This document shows positions 35,322-47,053 of a stretch of DNA of 60,000 nucleotides, one piece after another. Positions within the stretch are counted from its first letter, which is position 1, and every line of letters starts with the position of its first letter. The notes under the pieces were generated by a model that saw only the letters and a list, made by a program, of their open reading frames with translations, searched no databases and was not told the DNA's origin. Source of the stretch: Bolinopsis microptera (taxonomy: Eukaryota > Ctenophora > Tentaculata > Lobata > Bolinopsidae); contig NC_087072.1 in assembly GCF_026151205.1 (NCBI RefSeq), positions 14,548,169 through 14,608,168 of the forward strand, given 5' to 3'. The position numbers were made by a program, and so were the translations under genes.

Positions 35322-36825
35322 TATCTCTAGTATTATTGGAAAATACAGTACACTTATCTCCAGTATTAATGGAAAATACAGTACACTTATCCCCAGTATT
35401 AATGGAAAATACAGTACACTTATCTCCAGTATTATTGGAAATACAGTACACTTATCTCCAGTATTATTGGAAAATACAGTACACTTATCTCCAGTATTAT
35501 TGGAAATACAGTACACTTATCTCCAGTATTATTGGAAAATACAGTACACTTATCTCTAGTATTATTGGAAAATACAGTACATTTATCTCCAGTATTATTG
35601 GAAAATACAGTACACTTATCCCCAGTATTATAGGAAAATACAGTACACTTATCTCCAGTATTATTGGGAAATACAGTACACTTATCTCCAGTATTATTGG
35701 AAAATACAGTACACTTATCTCCAGTATTATTGGAAATACAGTACACTTATCTCCAGTATTATTGGAAAATACAGTACACTTATCTCTAGTTTTATTGGAA
35801 AATACAGTACATTTATCTCCAGTATAATTGGAAAATACAGTACACTTATCCCCAGTATTATTGGAAAATACAGCACACTTATCTCTAGTAATATTGGAAA
35901 ATACAGTACACTTATCTCCAGTATTATTGGAAAATACAGTACACTTATCTCCGGTATTATTGGAAAATACAGTACGCTAATCTCCAGTATTATTGGAAAA
36001 TACAGTACACCTATATCTCTAGTATTATTGGAAAATACAGTACACTTATCTCTAGTATTATTGGAAAATACAGTACACTTATCTCTAGTATTATTGGAAA
36101 ATACAATACACTTATCTCCAGTATTAATGGAAAATACAGTACACTTATCCCCAGTATTAATGGAAAATACAGTACGCTAATCTCCAGTATTATTGGAAAA
36201 TACAGTACACCTATATCTCTAGTATTATTGGAAAATACAGTACACTTATCTCTAGTATTATTGGAAAATACAGTACACTTATCTCTAGTATTATTGGAAA
36301 ATACAATACACTTATCTCCAGTATTAATGGAAAATACAGTACACTTATCCCCAGTATTAATGGAAAATACAGTACACTTATCTCCAGTATTATTGGGAAA
36401 TACAGTACACTTATCTCCAGTATTATTGGAAAATACAGTACACTTATCTCCAGTATTATTGGAAAATACTGTACACTTATCTCTAGTATTATTGGAAAAT
36501 ACAGTTCACTTATCTCCAGTACTATTGGAAAATACAGTATTATTGGAAAATACAGTACACTTATCTCTAGTATTATTGGAAAATACAGTACACTTATCCC
36601 CAGTAATATTGGAAAATACAGTAGGTACACTTATCTCCAGTATTATTGGAAAATACAGTACACTTATCTCCGGTATTATTGGAAAATACAGTACGCTAAT
36701 CTCCAGTATTAATGGAAAATACAGTACACTTATCTCCAGTATTATTTGAAAATACAGTACACTTATCTCCAGTATTATTGGGAAATACAGTTCACTATAT
36801 CCAGTATTATTTGAAATTATAGCAT

Positions 36826-37729
36826 ACTATCAGCGTGGTTCGCTGTAAGTGTACTCTCAATAGCATACAGCATTTGTGTATTAATAATCTATCAATTTGT
36901 TTGAGGTTGCTTTAACAACAATCCCAATAATGCTCGCTTGCTGTTTTTCTGAATATAATATTTGGGTAAGCAACTAATCCATTTTAATGACCTACTTGAA
37001 CAATGAACAGATACATTTTTCCTCTTTTAAGCGATCGGAGACTCATAATAAGTGTTACGTAGAACAGGGAATCAAGAGGAGATGGTTTCATTCATTATAC
37101 TGTATTAAAATGAGAACAACTTGTTTTGTAAAAAAGAAAAAATTAATAAAGCAATAAATGATGCAATAAAATAAAACAAAAATCAGATTTAAATTCATAA
37201 AATTCGACCAAATCATACATCATTCTCGAAATCAGAGTCTGATCCGAAACCATAATTTAGTTTCCTTTCGGGAAACTTTTTCGCTTTTTTTTGCTCGCTT
37301 TGGGAGCGAATCTGCGAAGTCCGTCCGCTTTTCTGCCCGAGAAGTCGTTGACAACAGTGACAAATCGTCCCGAGTTGCTGTTACCGTCATGTTAATCTTT
37401 GTCATCTCCGAAAGCCTGAATGTTAAATGTTTTGATACATCGTCGAAAAAATATATGTTCATTGCAATACACATATTTGAACAGCAAGATAGTAACATAT
37501 ACATAACATTAGCAGCGGTCATTAGCAACGGTCATTGTCCAGCTATAAAATACAAATAATATTTTTCAGTTTCACATAGAAACTGTATCACATGACAGTT
37601 GACACGTAAAGAACTGATTTTCACAATTTCACCTTTTCACAAATTCATAAATTGCTCGTTTACATGTTTACATATATAATAACATCTATAAACAAAAGAG
37701 CACCTAAAGAGGCTCAGCAAAGTGCTGGC
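36826..37729. other. Region without a gene
   Basis: AT-rich. A 98-codon minus-strand ORF at 37232-37528 has no recognisable domain. Part of this may be the 3' UTR of the LINE remnant on the minus strand starting at 37730. Confidence 0.5.
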
Positions 37730-39240
37730 CTATTTACGCTTACGAAGACTCATTCGTTCAATATGTCTCAAAGTAAATAAACTCCTCCATCCTACTCTAT
37801 CTCTTGCTAAGTTCACTAAGTTGGTAAAATCATCTTCGTTTTTCAAATAAATTTGTCTCTTAAATAGGTCCTTTTTCACAATAATATCATACAAATTAGT
37901 CCTATGTCTACCCACTCGTCCCTTTAGCGTTTGACATCCTAGTGTAGCAAATAACAGAGACTGGTAGGCAGGCGTGTCGTTGTCACTGCGTAGAACATGA
38001 CCTAGCATTGTCCACCGTGCCTTTTCCACTCTCTCGGAAAGGGGCCTGGTCTGGGTACGAGCGTAGAGGGCCTTGTTAGATATTGAGCTAGGCCAATAGA
38101 TGTGTAGGATGCGCTTGAGGTGCTTCCTCTGAAAAACATCTACAGACTCTAGAACATGCTGAGGTACGGCCCAGCAGCAGCAGTTGTACAGGAGCACTGA
38201 TACTACTAGTGAGTCGTAGAGTTTGATCTTTCTCTTTTCAGTTATCTGACTCCTCTCTGATCCCTGGCACCACAGCTTGTCAAATGACCAGAAGGCGGTG
38301 TTAGCTTTATTTATTCTATTAGTAACATCCTGCTCTGATCTAAGCTTAGTACCAAGAAGCGTCTCGTTTCTCCACTCCTCTTTTCCTCTTAGCTCATTAT
38401 CCCACTCGTCGCAGGCACCAACTTCTTCTAAATACACTCTGGTAAACTTTGTCTTTGTGTCATTGACAAAGAGACTCCATTCACTGAGAATATTCTTGGA
38501 GATCTGAAAGATATCCTGTAACTCCTCCATATCTTCACCAATCTTCTTTACATCGTCTGAATAGCCGGACTCAAGAGGCATGTGGTTATCGGCTATCGGA
38601 GGGTTGGGTCTTGAGGGGAGGACTGCTCTTATGTGCACTACAGCTCCAGCTAGATTGAGGGTAAACAATTTACCAGCTGTGCTGTCTCCTTGGGAGGCTC
38701 CTATGTTGAAAGAGAACATCTCTGAGTCAGTAGAACACACTCTGGCTACTAGAGTGGTGTTAGCCATGAGGTATTGTACAAGCCTCAGGTCGTCTCTGGA
38801 GCATCCTGCAGCTTCTAGTAGTCTGATTGTTGTACCTCTGCGGATGGCATTGAAGGCAGCTGACATGTCAATACTCACTTTGTTCCATTCAAACTCCTTC
38901 TTCATTACTACAAATATGAGCATGCTCTGTGCCCAAACTAGGTCGGCACAGCTCCTGCCAGCTTTGTAGGCAGCTTGGAACGGTCCGGTGAAGTTGTCCA
39001 CAGCTCTCTCTATTCTGTTTAGCACTATCAGTGACAGGATCTTTCTAGAAACATTCAGCAGGGTCAATGGTCATATCGACTTAACTGGGCCGCGAGTTTT
39101 ACCAGGCTTAGCCAGTGGTGTAAGGATGCCTGCTCCTATTGCTTCAATGTGAATGTTTTTCTCGAAAGACTCGTTGAACACTTTAGCTAGCTCTTCATGA
39201 AGGAGGGGGTTGTTCAGGGCTTTCATGACCTCGCATGTTT
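37730..39240 (-). pseudogene. Non-LTR retrotransposon reverse transcriptase, 5'-truncated, one nonsense codon
   Basis: Minus-strand frame. It begins near 39240 (VMKALNNPLLHEELAKVF), runs to a TGA at 39072-39074, then stays open in the same frame for 445 codons to 37730. RT motifs: PLTLLNVSRKILSLIVLNRI, FQAAYKAGRSCADLVWAQ, IDMSAAFNAI, GASQGDSTAG and GYSDDV (the YxDD box, usually A/V at x). The C-terminal half has LYDSLVVSVLLYNCCCWAVP and RWTMLGHVLRSD, as in the fragments at 34906 and 50454 but from a different subfamily. The endonuclease domain is absent. Confidence 0.85.
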
Positions 39241-39288
39241 ACATGGTGATTGTTAATTTTTTTTAAACCTTTGTGTTAAAGTGTTAAC

Positions 39289-40375
39289 TTGTTAAATATT
39301 CACTTTATCTATCTACTTTTGTTACTTTTGTACGCAGATGACACTCAACTGTACATTGAGTTTAACCCACTATTTCGAGATCTGTCAACAATCGAAGAGA
39401 GAATAACAAATTGTTTTGAAGATATTAAGACCTGGATGACCCAAAATAAACTCAAACTGAATCAAAACAAAACAGAAGCTCTTGTAGTACAGACCAAGAA
39501 CAGTTACTCTTCATGTCCAGTCGATTCAATACAACTTGACAATGCAGCTGACCCTGTGGATGCATCCCGCACAGTGAAAAGTTTAGGTGTCCTATTTGAT
39601 CAATTCCTAACATTTGAAGATCAAATAAATTCAATTATCAGTTGCTGCAACATCCATCTGAGGAACCTTCGAGTTATAGGCTCAAAGCTTAACTATGATC
39701 TAAAAAGACAGCTCATTCACTGCTTGATCTTTTCAAAACTAGACTACTGCAATGGACTCTTATACGGTTTACCCGATCTTCTCATAAAGAAACTCCAGAA
39801 GGTACAAAATTCCTGTGTTCGATTCTTGTTTGGTTGGAAAGCTATCAAAAAATGGGACAGTGTCACTCCATTCCTGAAAAAAGCCCATTTTCTTCCAATA
39901 CGACAACGAATAGAGTATAAGATTGCTCTAACCGTGTTCAAATGTGTCAACAACATAGCGCCGGAGTATATCACCAAATGTATTGACATCAAGAGTCAAC
40001 CTGTACGTGTACTAAGAACTGAAGAAGACTATTTCCTCCTAAATGTTCCTCCTATTTCAAACTATAGTAAAACCGAGAGAAGTTTCAGCTACTGCGGACC
40101 CTCTGTTTGGAATCAGCTTCCTTATCAATTGAGAACACTAACTGATATCGTCTTATTTAAAAAGAAACTAAAAACTCATCTCTTTGAAAACGTATTTGTA
40201 TAAGTATCATGTATTACCTTTCTCATAAAATCCATACTTCATAAAAATAAGTTCTTATGTACATGTTACTCATGAGTCGCTTTAGATGGTTTGAACTGAA
40301 TCTTTGGGTTTTGAGTTCTTTATGGCTATAAAGCGATGTATAAATTCCTACTTATTATTATTATTATTATTTAGT
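39289..40375 (+). pseudogene. CR1/L2-type LINE, 5'-truncated, intact 3' end
   Basis: The open frame 39316-40203 starts just before the catalytic YADD box (LLLLLYADDTQLYIEF). It continues through the thumb and C-terminal region (NKLKLNQNKTEALVV, LGVLFDQFLTFEDQI, LDYCNGLLYGLP, VQNSCVRFLFG, HFLPIRQRIEYKI, YCGPSVWNQLPYQLR, FKKKLKTHLF). The 3' UTR ends AAGCGATGTATAAATTC followed by a (TTA)n tail at 40352-40371, the classic CR1/L2-clade terminus. Everything upstream of YADD is missing, so this is a truncated insertion abutting the minus-strand LINE remnant. Confidence 0.9.
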
Positions 40376-41117
40376 TTATTTTACAAGAGGATGCAATGAT
40401 CAAACAACTAGTTTTACGCTGAAATAGGTTATTCATAATTACTTTAATGAAGCAAGATCCGTTTCTTACCTGAATGAAAGCGGAAGATCGGTCCATTCAA
40501 CGTTCGACTCACGAATAACCGCCAATAAAATGTTTGCACGGTAATTCGGGGTAAGACCTGAAGTTCAGGCAATCACAATGGACACTCGGACTGACGGTGA
40601 CCTGGAAATGTGGGTAATTAGTTATTGATTAATCTGATTGTTATTTAATACTCAATTAATTGATAGTAAAGTAAATGTCCAAAATACAAGTACAGGGAGC
40701 GTCGACGAGTGTTGTTAAGTAGGGGCGATTGTGCTCGTTATGGGACTACCAGTTATGTGCTAGTACTGAGCGTAAGGAACGCTGGTATGGCTAGGACCCT
40801 GGTATGGCTAGAACAGAGAAGGTACTTAGACTGGGTGGTGTAGCCGGTGACTGAAACGGTTTAAGAAAACATGTGAAGAATGTTTAGGGCACCCTGGCCC
40901 TGATAAGCAATGCTGAGTAATGTAGGTTTATTTGATGGCCTGGAAGTGCTAGGAATTGTTATTATATCATAATAGTCGTAAGGAATTAAAACACAGAAGG
41001 CACAAACAAGTTTACTTTGTCGCATAATCTTGATGATATCTGAACATGTGTGAAATTGAACAAATAATCATATACCAGCTTAAACCCCTTATATTATGTA
41101 CTATTAGAAAACCCGTC
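40376..41117. other. Region without a gene
   Basis: No credible ORF. Contains a small GGTATGGCTAG direct repeat near 40782-40810. An AGTTTACTTTGTCGCATAAT stretch at 41009 resembles part of the 302-bp repeat that follows. Confidence 0.5.
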
Positions 41118-42545
41118 TTATTATTAGACTTAGGTAATCGTCATCAGATTAACAGATCTTGTTCGTAGTTTGTATCGATTAATATAGGCAATAAAGCATC
41201 ATATGTCAATTTTAACACACTATCTTGATATTGTTGGGGCAGGGAAAGTTAATTTTGTTACATTTTCAGTGTCTTTGACAAATTTAACCTAAAATTATTA
41301 AACTTGAGCTCTGATGTTCTAGACAATATTCTACCAATCGTTTCTGAAAGAATGCTGAATTCCAATAGAGTTATAGATCTTCAAAATAGGCGCAAGACAT
41401 GTTTACTTTGTCACATCAGTTATTATTAGACTTAAGTAATCGTCATCAGATTAACAGATATTTTTCGTAGTTTGGATTGATTTATATAGGCAATAAAGCA
41501 GCCTATACTAATTTTTACACACTATCTTGAAATTGTTAGGGCAGGAAAAGTTAATTTTGTCACATTTTTAGTGACTTTGACAAATTTAACCTAAAATTGT
41601 TCAACTTGAGCTCTGATGTTCTAGACAATATTCTACCAATTGTTGTAAGCGTACTTTTGTGCTTTAATTTCAAGTGGGTCTTTAATTTACAATAAGAACT
41701 TTCTCTCTTTGTATTTGATTTACTTTGGATTTGGGTTTGACAAGGTATACAGTTGGATAGAAATTTACAAAATATATTATCAAAGTATAACTCTCAATCG
41801 ATTGATCCAACTCCGTTCTGAGCCCTTCGATCAGCATCCCGGCTTTACAAACTGCAGTGATCACGTGCTTTCTTCGTCACCACCGTCCTCCAATCACCGA
41901 GCTCCGCGACCAAGCTGCTTTCTTTCGAACTGTTGTTTTGTCCTCCGGGGTTAAGCCGTCAAAACAACTCTGTCTCGTCGCTGTGATCTGGAAGGGTGTT
42001 TTGGCTGTCTCTGTTTAACTGCGTGAGAAGGAGTGAACGGCTGAAATCGGATAACGGTTAATATTAACACAAAATCAAAATCACTGAATAATTTGAACTC
42101 GAGTAGAGATACCTAAATAGCTTAGGGATATAACACAATCGTTTCTGAAAGAATGCTGAATTCCAATAGAGTTATAGATCTTCAAAATAGGGGCAAGACA
42201 TGTTTACTTTGTCACATCAGTTATTATTAGACTTAGGTAATCGTCATCAGATTAACAGATCTTTTTCGTAGTTTGGATTGATTTATATAGGCAATAAAGC
42301 AGCCTATGCTAATTTTTACACACTATCTTGAAATTGTTGGGGCAGGAAAAGTTAATTTTGTCACATTTTTAGTGACTTTGACAAATTTAACCTAAAATTG
42401 TTAAACTTGAGCTCTGATGTTCTGGACAATATTCTACAGATTTTTTTCTGGAAGAATGTTGAATTCTAATAGAGTCATAGAATATATAGATCTTCAAAAT
42501 AGGGGCAAGACATGTTTACTTTGTCACATCGCATCAGTTATTATA
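41118..42545. repeat. 302-bp repeats, three copies plus a partial, interrupted by about 500 bp
   Basis: Copies start at 41118, 41420 and 42221 with TTATTATTAGACTTAGGTAA. They share AGGCAATAAAGCA, CCTAAAATT, GAGCTCTGATGTTCT and AAGACATGTTTACTTTGT. The unit seems to be 302 bp. Between copies two and three, about 41647-42140 is unrelated; CAAT is present at both borders. A partial copy ends near 42545. No coding capacity. Confidence 0.85.
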
Positions 42546-42959
42546 AGAGTTATTATAAGAGACTATTTCATTCTATAATCATTGTTTTTAACCTATTTAC
42601 GATTTCGTTTCATTTTTTGTGACAATGTAAACATCAATTGATCTTAACTTGCATCAACTACATTGTCATCATATGATAAAGTTTTCCCGCCTTTCAAACC
42701 AAAATCAGATATAAATAATTCGCCCAAAATTTAAAATTCCATATATTGTGACAGAATTAACCTCATTTCCCAATAAACAAGTGCCTGTATTAGCTAACTA
42801 TTCGAAACAAAATATTTTAGGTTTTTGAGGACACCTCACAGTAGAATAGAGGTATGGTATTCTGAGTGTGACAAAGTTACCCAAATATTGGCTTGTAACC
42901 GTTCGATGTAAATGAGCTTTTGTCATCATTAAAGTCTTACATATAAGTTACATATAAAC

Positions 42960-43652
42960 ATGTCCAAGTGCTGCTACATACACTTCAAACCCACCATGGC
43001 AGGTTCTAAGTTAGAGACTTTATCACACCCTGAAGTTGTATTAACTATAGACAACTTTCCAATCAAAAAGGTTTCATCCGCAAAATTTCTGGGTGTTATA
43101 ATTGACGAGAACCTATCATGGGAAGAGCACATTAAAGCTCTTAAGCGAAATCTAAATCATTCCACATCCACTTTATGTAGACTTCGCTGCTCCCTTCCAG
43201 AATTTCTACACCAACAATTATATTATACCCTGTTCGAATCACATCTTTCCTACTGTATATCTGTATGGGGTGGGGCAGCGAAACAACGTATAAGCTCATT
43301 ATTTACTGCTCAGAAGTACTGTCTCAGAGTACTATTTGGTGACAGGCTGGCATACCTTGACAAGTTTAAGACTTGTGCACGTACTAGGCCTATAGGACAC
43401 CAGAAACTTGACCAAAAAGTTTTCATAAAAGAGCACACCAAACCGATATTTAAGCATAATAATATTCTAGCTATACAAAATCTCTATACATACCACAGTT
43501 ACCTCGAGCTCTACAAGATAATGAAATTCCGTGCTCCAATATCCTTACATGAGGGTTACACATGTTCCTCGAGGAAACCCTGCCTTCTAATCTGTCAGGC
43601 AGACCCACCTGACAATCACAACACTAGATCAACCAAAATTTTTAACATTTAA
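42960..43652 (+). pseudogene. LINE reverse-transcriptase C-terminal fragment
   Basis: A 230-codon frame with KVSSAKFLGVIIDENLSWEE, HLSYCISVWGG, FTAQKYCLRVLFG and THTRST-like (HNTRSTKIF) motifs. This is the region after the YADD box in jockey/RTE-like ORF2 proteins. The RT palm motifs and endonuclease are absent, and the first Met is internal to the family. It belongs to a different LINE group from the two remnants to its left. Confidence 0.8.
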
Positions 43653-46196
43653 CCCCAAAATTCAGAATGACTGACTTTACTACTAGTGTAATGTGCTTGC
43701 GAGATAAGCTAAAACGTGCGCTATTAACGAATCAACATAATCACGCCCTGCTTGATAGGACTGTCAAAGATTTTGACTGCGCAAATCTTATTTCCCAAAC
43801 ATTATAACTGGCTGGTCACACACATCTCAAATAAAATTACCCTAGGCTACTGTTTTCCAAGTCTTGTCCTGTGAGTAAAGTATGTGTGAGGTGTGAGAAA
43901 GTTTTAATAAAATTATTGTATATTTACTTTTGAATTTTTAAAATCTAATTTGAGAATGAAGTTTAAAGAAATCTTAATTAGCACTGTATAGTTTAAGATA
44001 TTTATAGCTTATTATAACCATTGATACAAAGGCCATAATCTTTCGCCAGCTCTCCAATATCCACCTTGAAAGCTTGAAGCTGCATTTTTTATCCTTGGAC
44101 TACACATTACACAATATAAACTAAAGAATGTTTTAGTGTAGACTTTTTGTCACAACAAGACTGTAACCTATAATAACAACTATAAACAGAACCCCTAATG
44201 TCTGCTTACAATTTTTCTTCTAGTCCTAATCTGAGCCTTGTCTCTATAAACTTAACTGAACTAGCGTTTCGGTGTGTGCAAAAGCTTCCAGGCACGCGCA
44301 TTCCTTGCCCCGTTAGTTACCTGTCCTTCCAAAACCAAACTAGCAGTCAAGGACAAAAAGTCATACACCAAATGGGCATTATATTTTATGAATTGTTTTA
44401 CATCTTTTTATTCTGTAAAAATGTGCTAAAATTAAATTTCTTGTTTCATTGAATTTCTTGTTTCATTGAGCCCTTTAACCAATGTTGTATCATAATTGTT
44501 AGATTGACCTAATCTACTATATTTCAGACCAAGGAATGATAGTTAGACAACTGCAGTTAACTAAGTCACACAAGATGTGACATTTGGACCATTATAGTGC
44601 CTAACAACAATAGATTTTCTATCTGAGCAGTGCATATGGGAGTATGGGTTACGTGGCTATAATGACATGTTCAGAACTTCTGAACGTGCTATGTTAATAT
44701 ATGTCAAAATTAAGCCACTATCGTCGAAAATGCTATCATTTTTGTTTACCAATATCCTCAAACTCAAATGAACGTGTCCATATACATTGTTTGTAGTATA
44801 TTATTTGTAATTGTAGCGAGTTATCGGATGTTTTATCTTTGAGCGAGGCTATCTTTATAGGAGTAGTCAAGAAGCTTGAGTTTTGGCGCTATGACGTGCT
44901 CCAGATTTTAGAAGATCTAAATATAAAATCTTTTAATATAATGGGAATTGAGCAGTGAGATTGGTTTCCTTTCTATATGATAACTCATATTGCTGGTGCA
45001 GTGATGTTAGGCGTCTGAGTTTGGGTATTTTAAGGAGCACTCTCTTTGGGAGACCACTGTCCAATTATGATTTCAAATGATATTATGTTAAAACAAGCTG
45101 CGGGGAAGGTTTTGATAGTCAGCTTAAATAAATTGCGACTACATAAAATCACTTAGACAAGAACAACCATAAATAAGGAATGACAACAAATAACTTGAGT
45201 GTTCACTAACATTTACATTATTTACATTGCTGTCAATCGATATTATTACGTAAGCCACCTAATTTTACATACCAGCAAATTCATGGAAAAAACGACACTT
45301 CAAACCTCAAAAATATGATTAACAATCGAAACCAGAAACAGCTGCTTATAATGAAGTTGCACTGCTGAAAGATGTATGAAACAGTGATAGTGAAAAATCG
45401 TGATTGATAGAAGCTGGAGTAGAGTTGAATGGTGAAGGTAAGGTGTTCTAAGTGTACGTATATGTACCTTGTTTTTGATGAAGCTTTAGTGGGACACGAA
45501 TGGATGGAGACATCCTGATCCGGTAGATTTCCACAAAATGGTCAACCCAACAAAAACTCGGCAGTAAACCTGAAATTGTTAACGAAAGCACTAATTGACC
45601 ATCATGGCGATGAACTTTAAGTTTTAATCACTCGAAATTAACATGCTATACCTTTGATCATGAATCACAGACTTTTAATCGAGTAAATAGTGTAGTCAAA
45701 TATGAAGTATAGAATAACTGAATAGGGTGTTATTAAGGCTAGACGTTAACTGAGCTTGAAGCAAACTACTGAGGATATAGAACCAGCGCAGCACTCCTGA
45801 CAGCAAAACCAATTTTGCAATTTATCCAATGCGAAAATACGCATTAACAGTTAAATGAAAAAAGTTTGGGCGAGCGATTTAGTGAGCGCGTTTCGCCCCC
45901 ACTAATTTGTTGTACTTGTATCACGTTGTGACACCCACGGTCGTTTCACTAGGTGATACAGGGGGACTGACGATACAGGGGGAGCCGTGCACTTCGTGCG
46001 TGGCGGGTCATACAACGTATGACAATAAAATCACTCATTATATTAATGAATAAGTGTTAAAAATAAGATTAAGATAATAATATAAGCAATAAGATATGCG
46101 CGCGCCTGGTAACATCTGCATACAATGTTAATCAAACAAAGGATATTTTCACATTTCTTCGAATACAGAAAAGAATGTAAAAAACAAAAAAATTAA
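43653..46196. other. Region without a gene
   Basis: AT-rich, only short chance ORFs. GC-rich stretches at 45885-46000 (CGATACAGGGGGA twice) and 46095-46110 look like repeat debris. I see no gene. Confidence 0.5.
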
Positions 46197-47053
46197 TGGG
46201 TGATACTCCATACTCGTAAAATATTTGTCTACCGTTGTCGAGTCCAACTGTGTACCCAGAAAGAGTTACTGGCTGGTGGTGGTACTAGAGTTGGTTTAAT
46301 TTAAACAAACGGCTCGACCTCGCGTGCGACATCAAGCATGATTTGCACGCGTGGCGCATTCCACTGTTAAAGCAGCTAGCACGTGACACAATTCAGTCAA
46401 TCAGAGTACAGGAATCCGCAAAGTTAAAGCTGTGTACTTTTATAAGGCCCAAAATAAGACTTTTCGCGATAATTCAAAATCTACATTGTTTTGAATTTTC
46501 CCCCTGGAGGGGAAACGTTATTTTTACAAGGCGAACATTTTGTTGAAAACCAGACGTTTCTATCTTTTTTATTTTCGAAGTTAGGCCCCTACCAGTAAGG
46601 GTTGCTGGGAAGTGGTGCTCACGGTCTCACTTAACATCACTTATCGCTCAGTTAAGAGCGACCATAGTCTGCGACCAGACAGCCTGCAGGCATATGATCC
46701 GAATACGAAATATCCTTGTGTTCGGCATTTAGTAGCCCTAATTGGTTACTATTCGTATATAAGTAATGGACTTACCTAGCTTTGAGCTAGCTTGTAGCTA
46801 GGCAGGTTTATTTAACGCTTAGCTCTCACCAATCACAGATGTGCAGCTAAACCATAAACAAGAACAAAGAAAGCTTGAAATTCAAAAGCGCCACGCGCTA
46901 ATTCTTGCACCTTATCACTGCACTGATCACTTATGGCTACAGGTTGTATAGGTTGTATAGTAGGTTTACAACCTACCAGTGACCAGGACGCGCGCGGAGT
47001 TGGACTCGTCGACGGTCCAATACATGGAACAGATATTTTACGAGTATCACCCG
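46197..47053. mobile_element. Non-autonomous TTAA-flanked (piggyBac-like) element, 857 bp
   Basis: TTAA at 46193-46196 and 47054-47057. Terminal inverted repeats begin GGGTGATACTC at the left (46198) and, on the other strand, CGGGTGATACTCGTAAAATA at the right. Deeper blocks (GTCGAGTCCAACT left, AGTTGGACTCGTCGAC right) are also inverted. No transposase ORF. A solo end of the family is at 32689-32781. TTAA specificity is the piggyBac hallmark. Confidence 0.7.

Larger units (their letters stand above)
33700..36825. repeat. 33-bp minisatellite, about 2.2 kb of array split by two insertions
   Basis: Unit about TATTGGAAAATACAGTACAC plus TTATCTCCAGTAT, with common CTCTAGT and CCCCAGT variants and occasional 32-bp or partial units. 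The period is a multiple of three, so long ORFs (ENTVHLSPVLL-type repeats) appear in several frames; they are not genes. The array is interrupted by a hAT MITE (34228-34692) and a LINE fragment (34906-35321). A block near 36003-36180 recurs at 36190-36360 as a higher-order duplication. Confidence 0.95.

Noticed and set aside
33575-36749. Several long ORFs made of 11-residue repeats on both strands
   Set aside because: They come from a 33-bp minisatellite whose period is a multiple of three, and they stop at insertions and 32-bp units.
37232-37528. 98-codon minus-strand ORF beside the LINE
   Set aside because: No recognisable domain, low-complexity basic end, and no splice or poly(A) support.
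39076-39100. AACTGGGCCGCG resembling the start of the 76-bp miniature element
   Set aside because: Only about 12 bp match, inside LINE coding sequence, with no second end and no flanking repeat.
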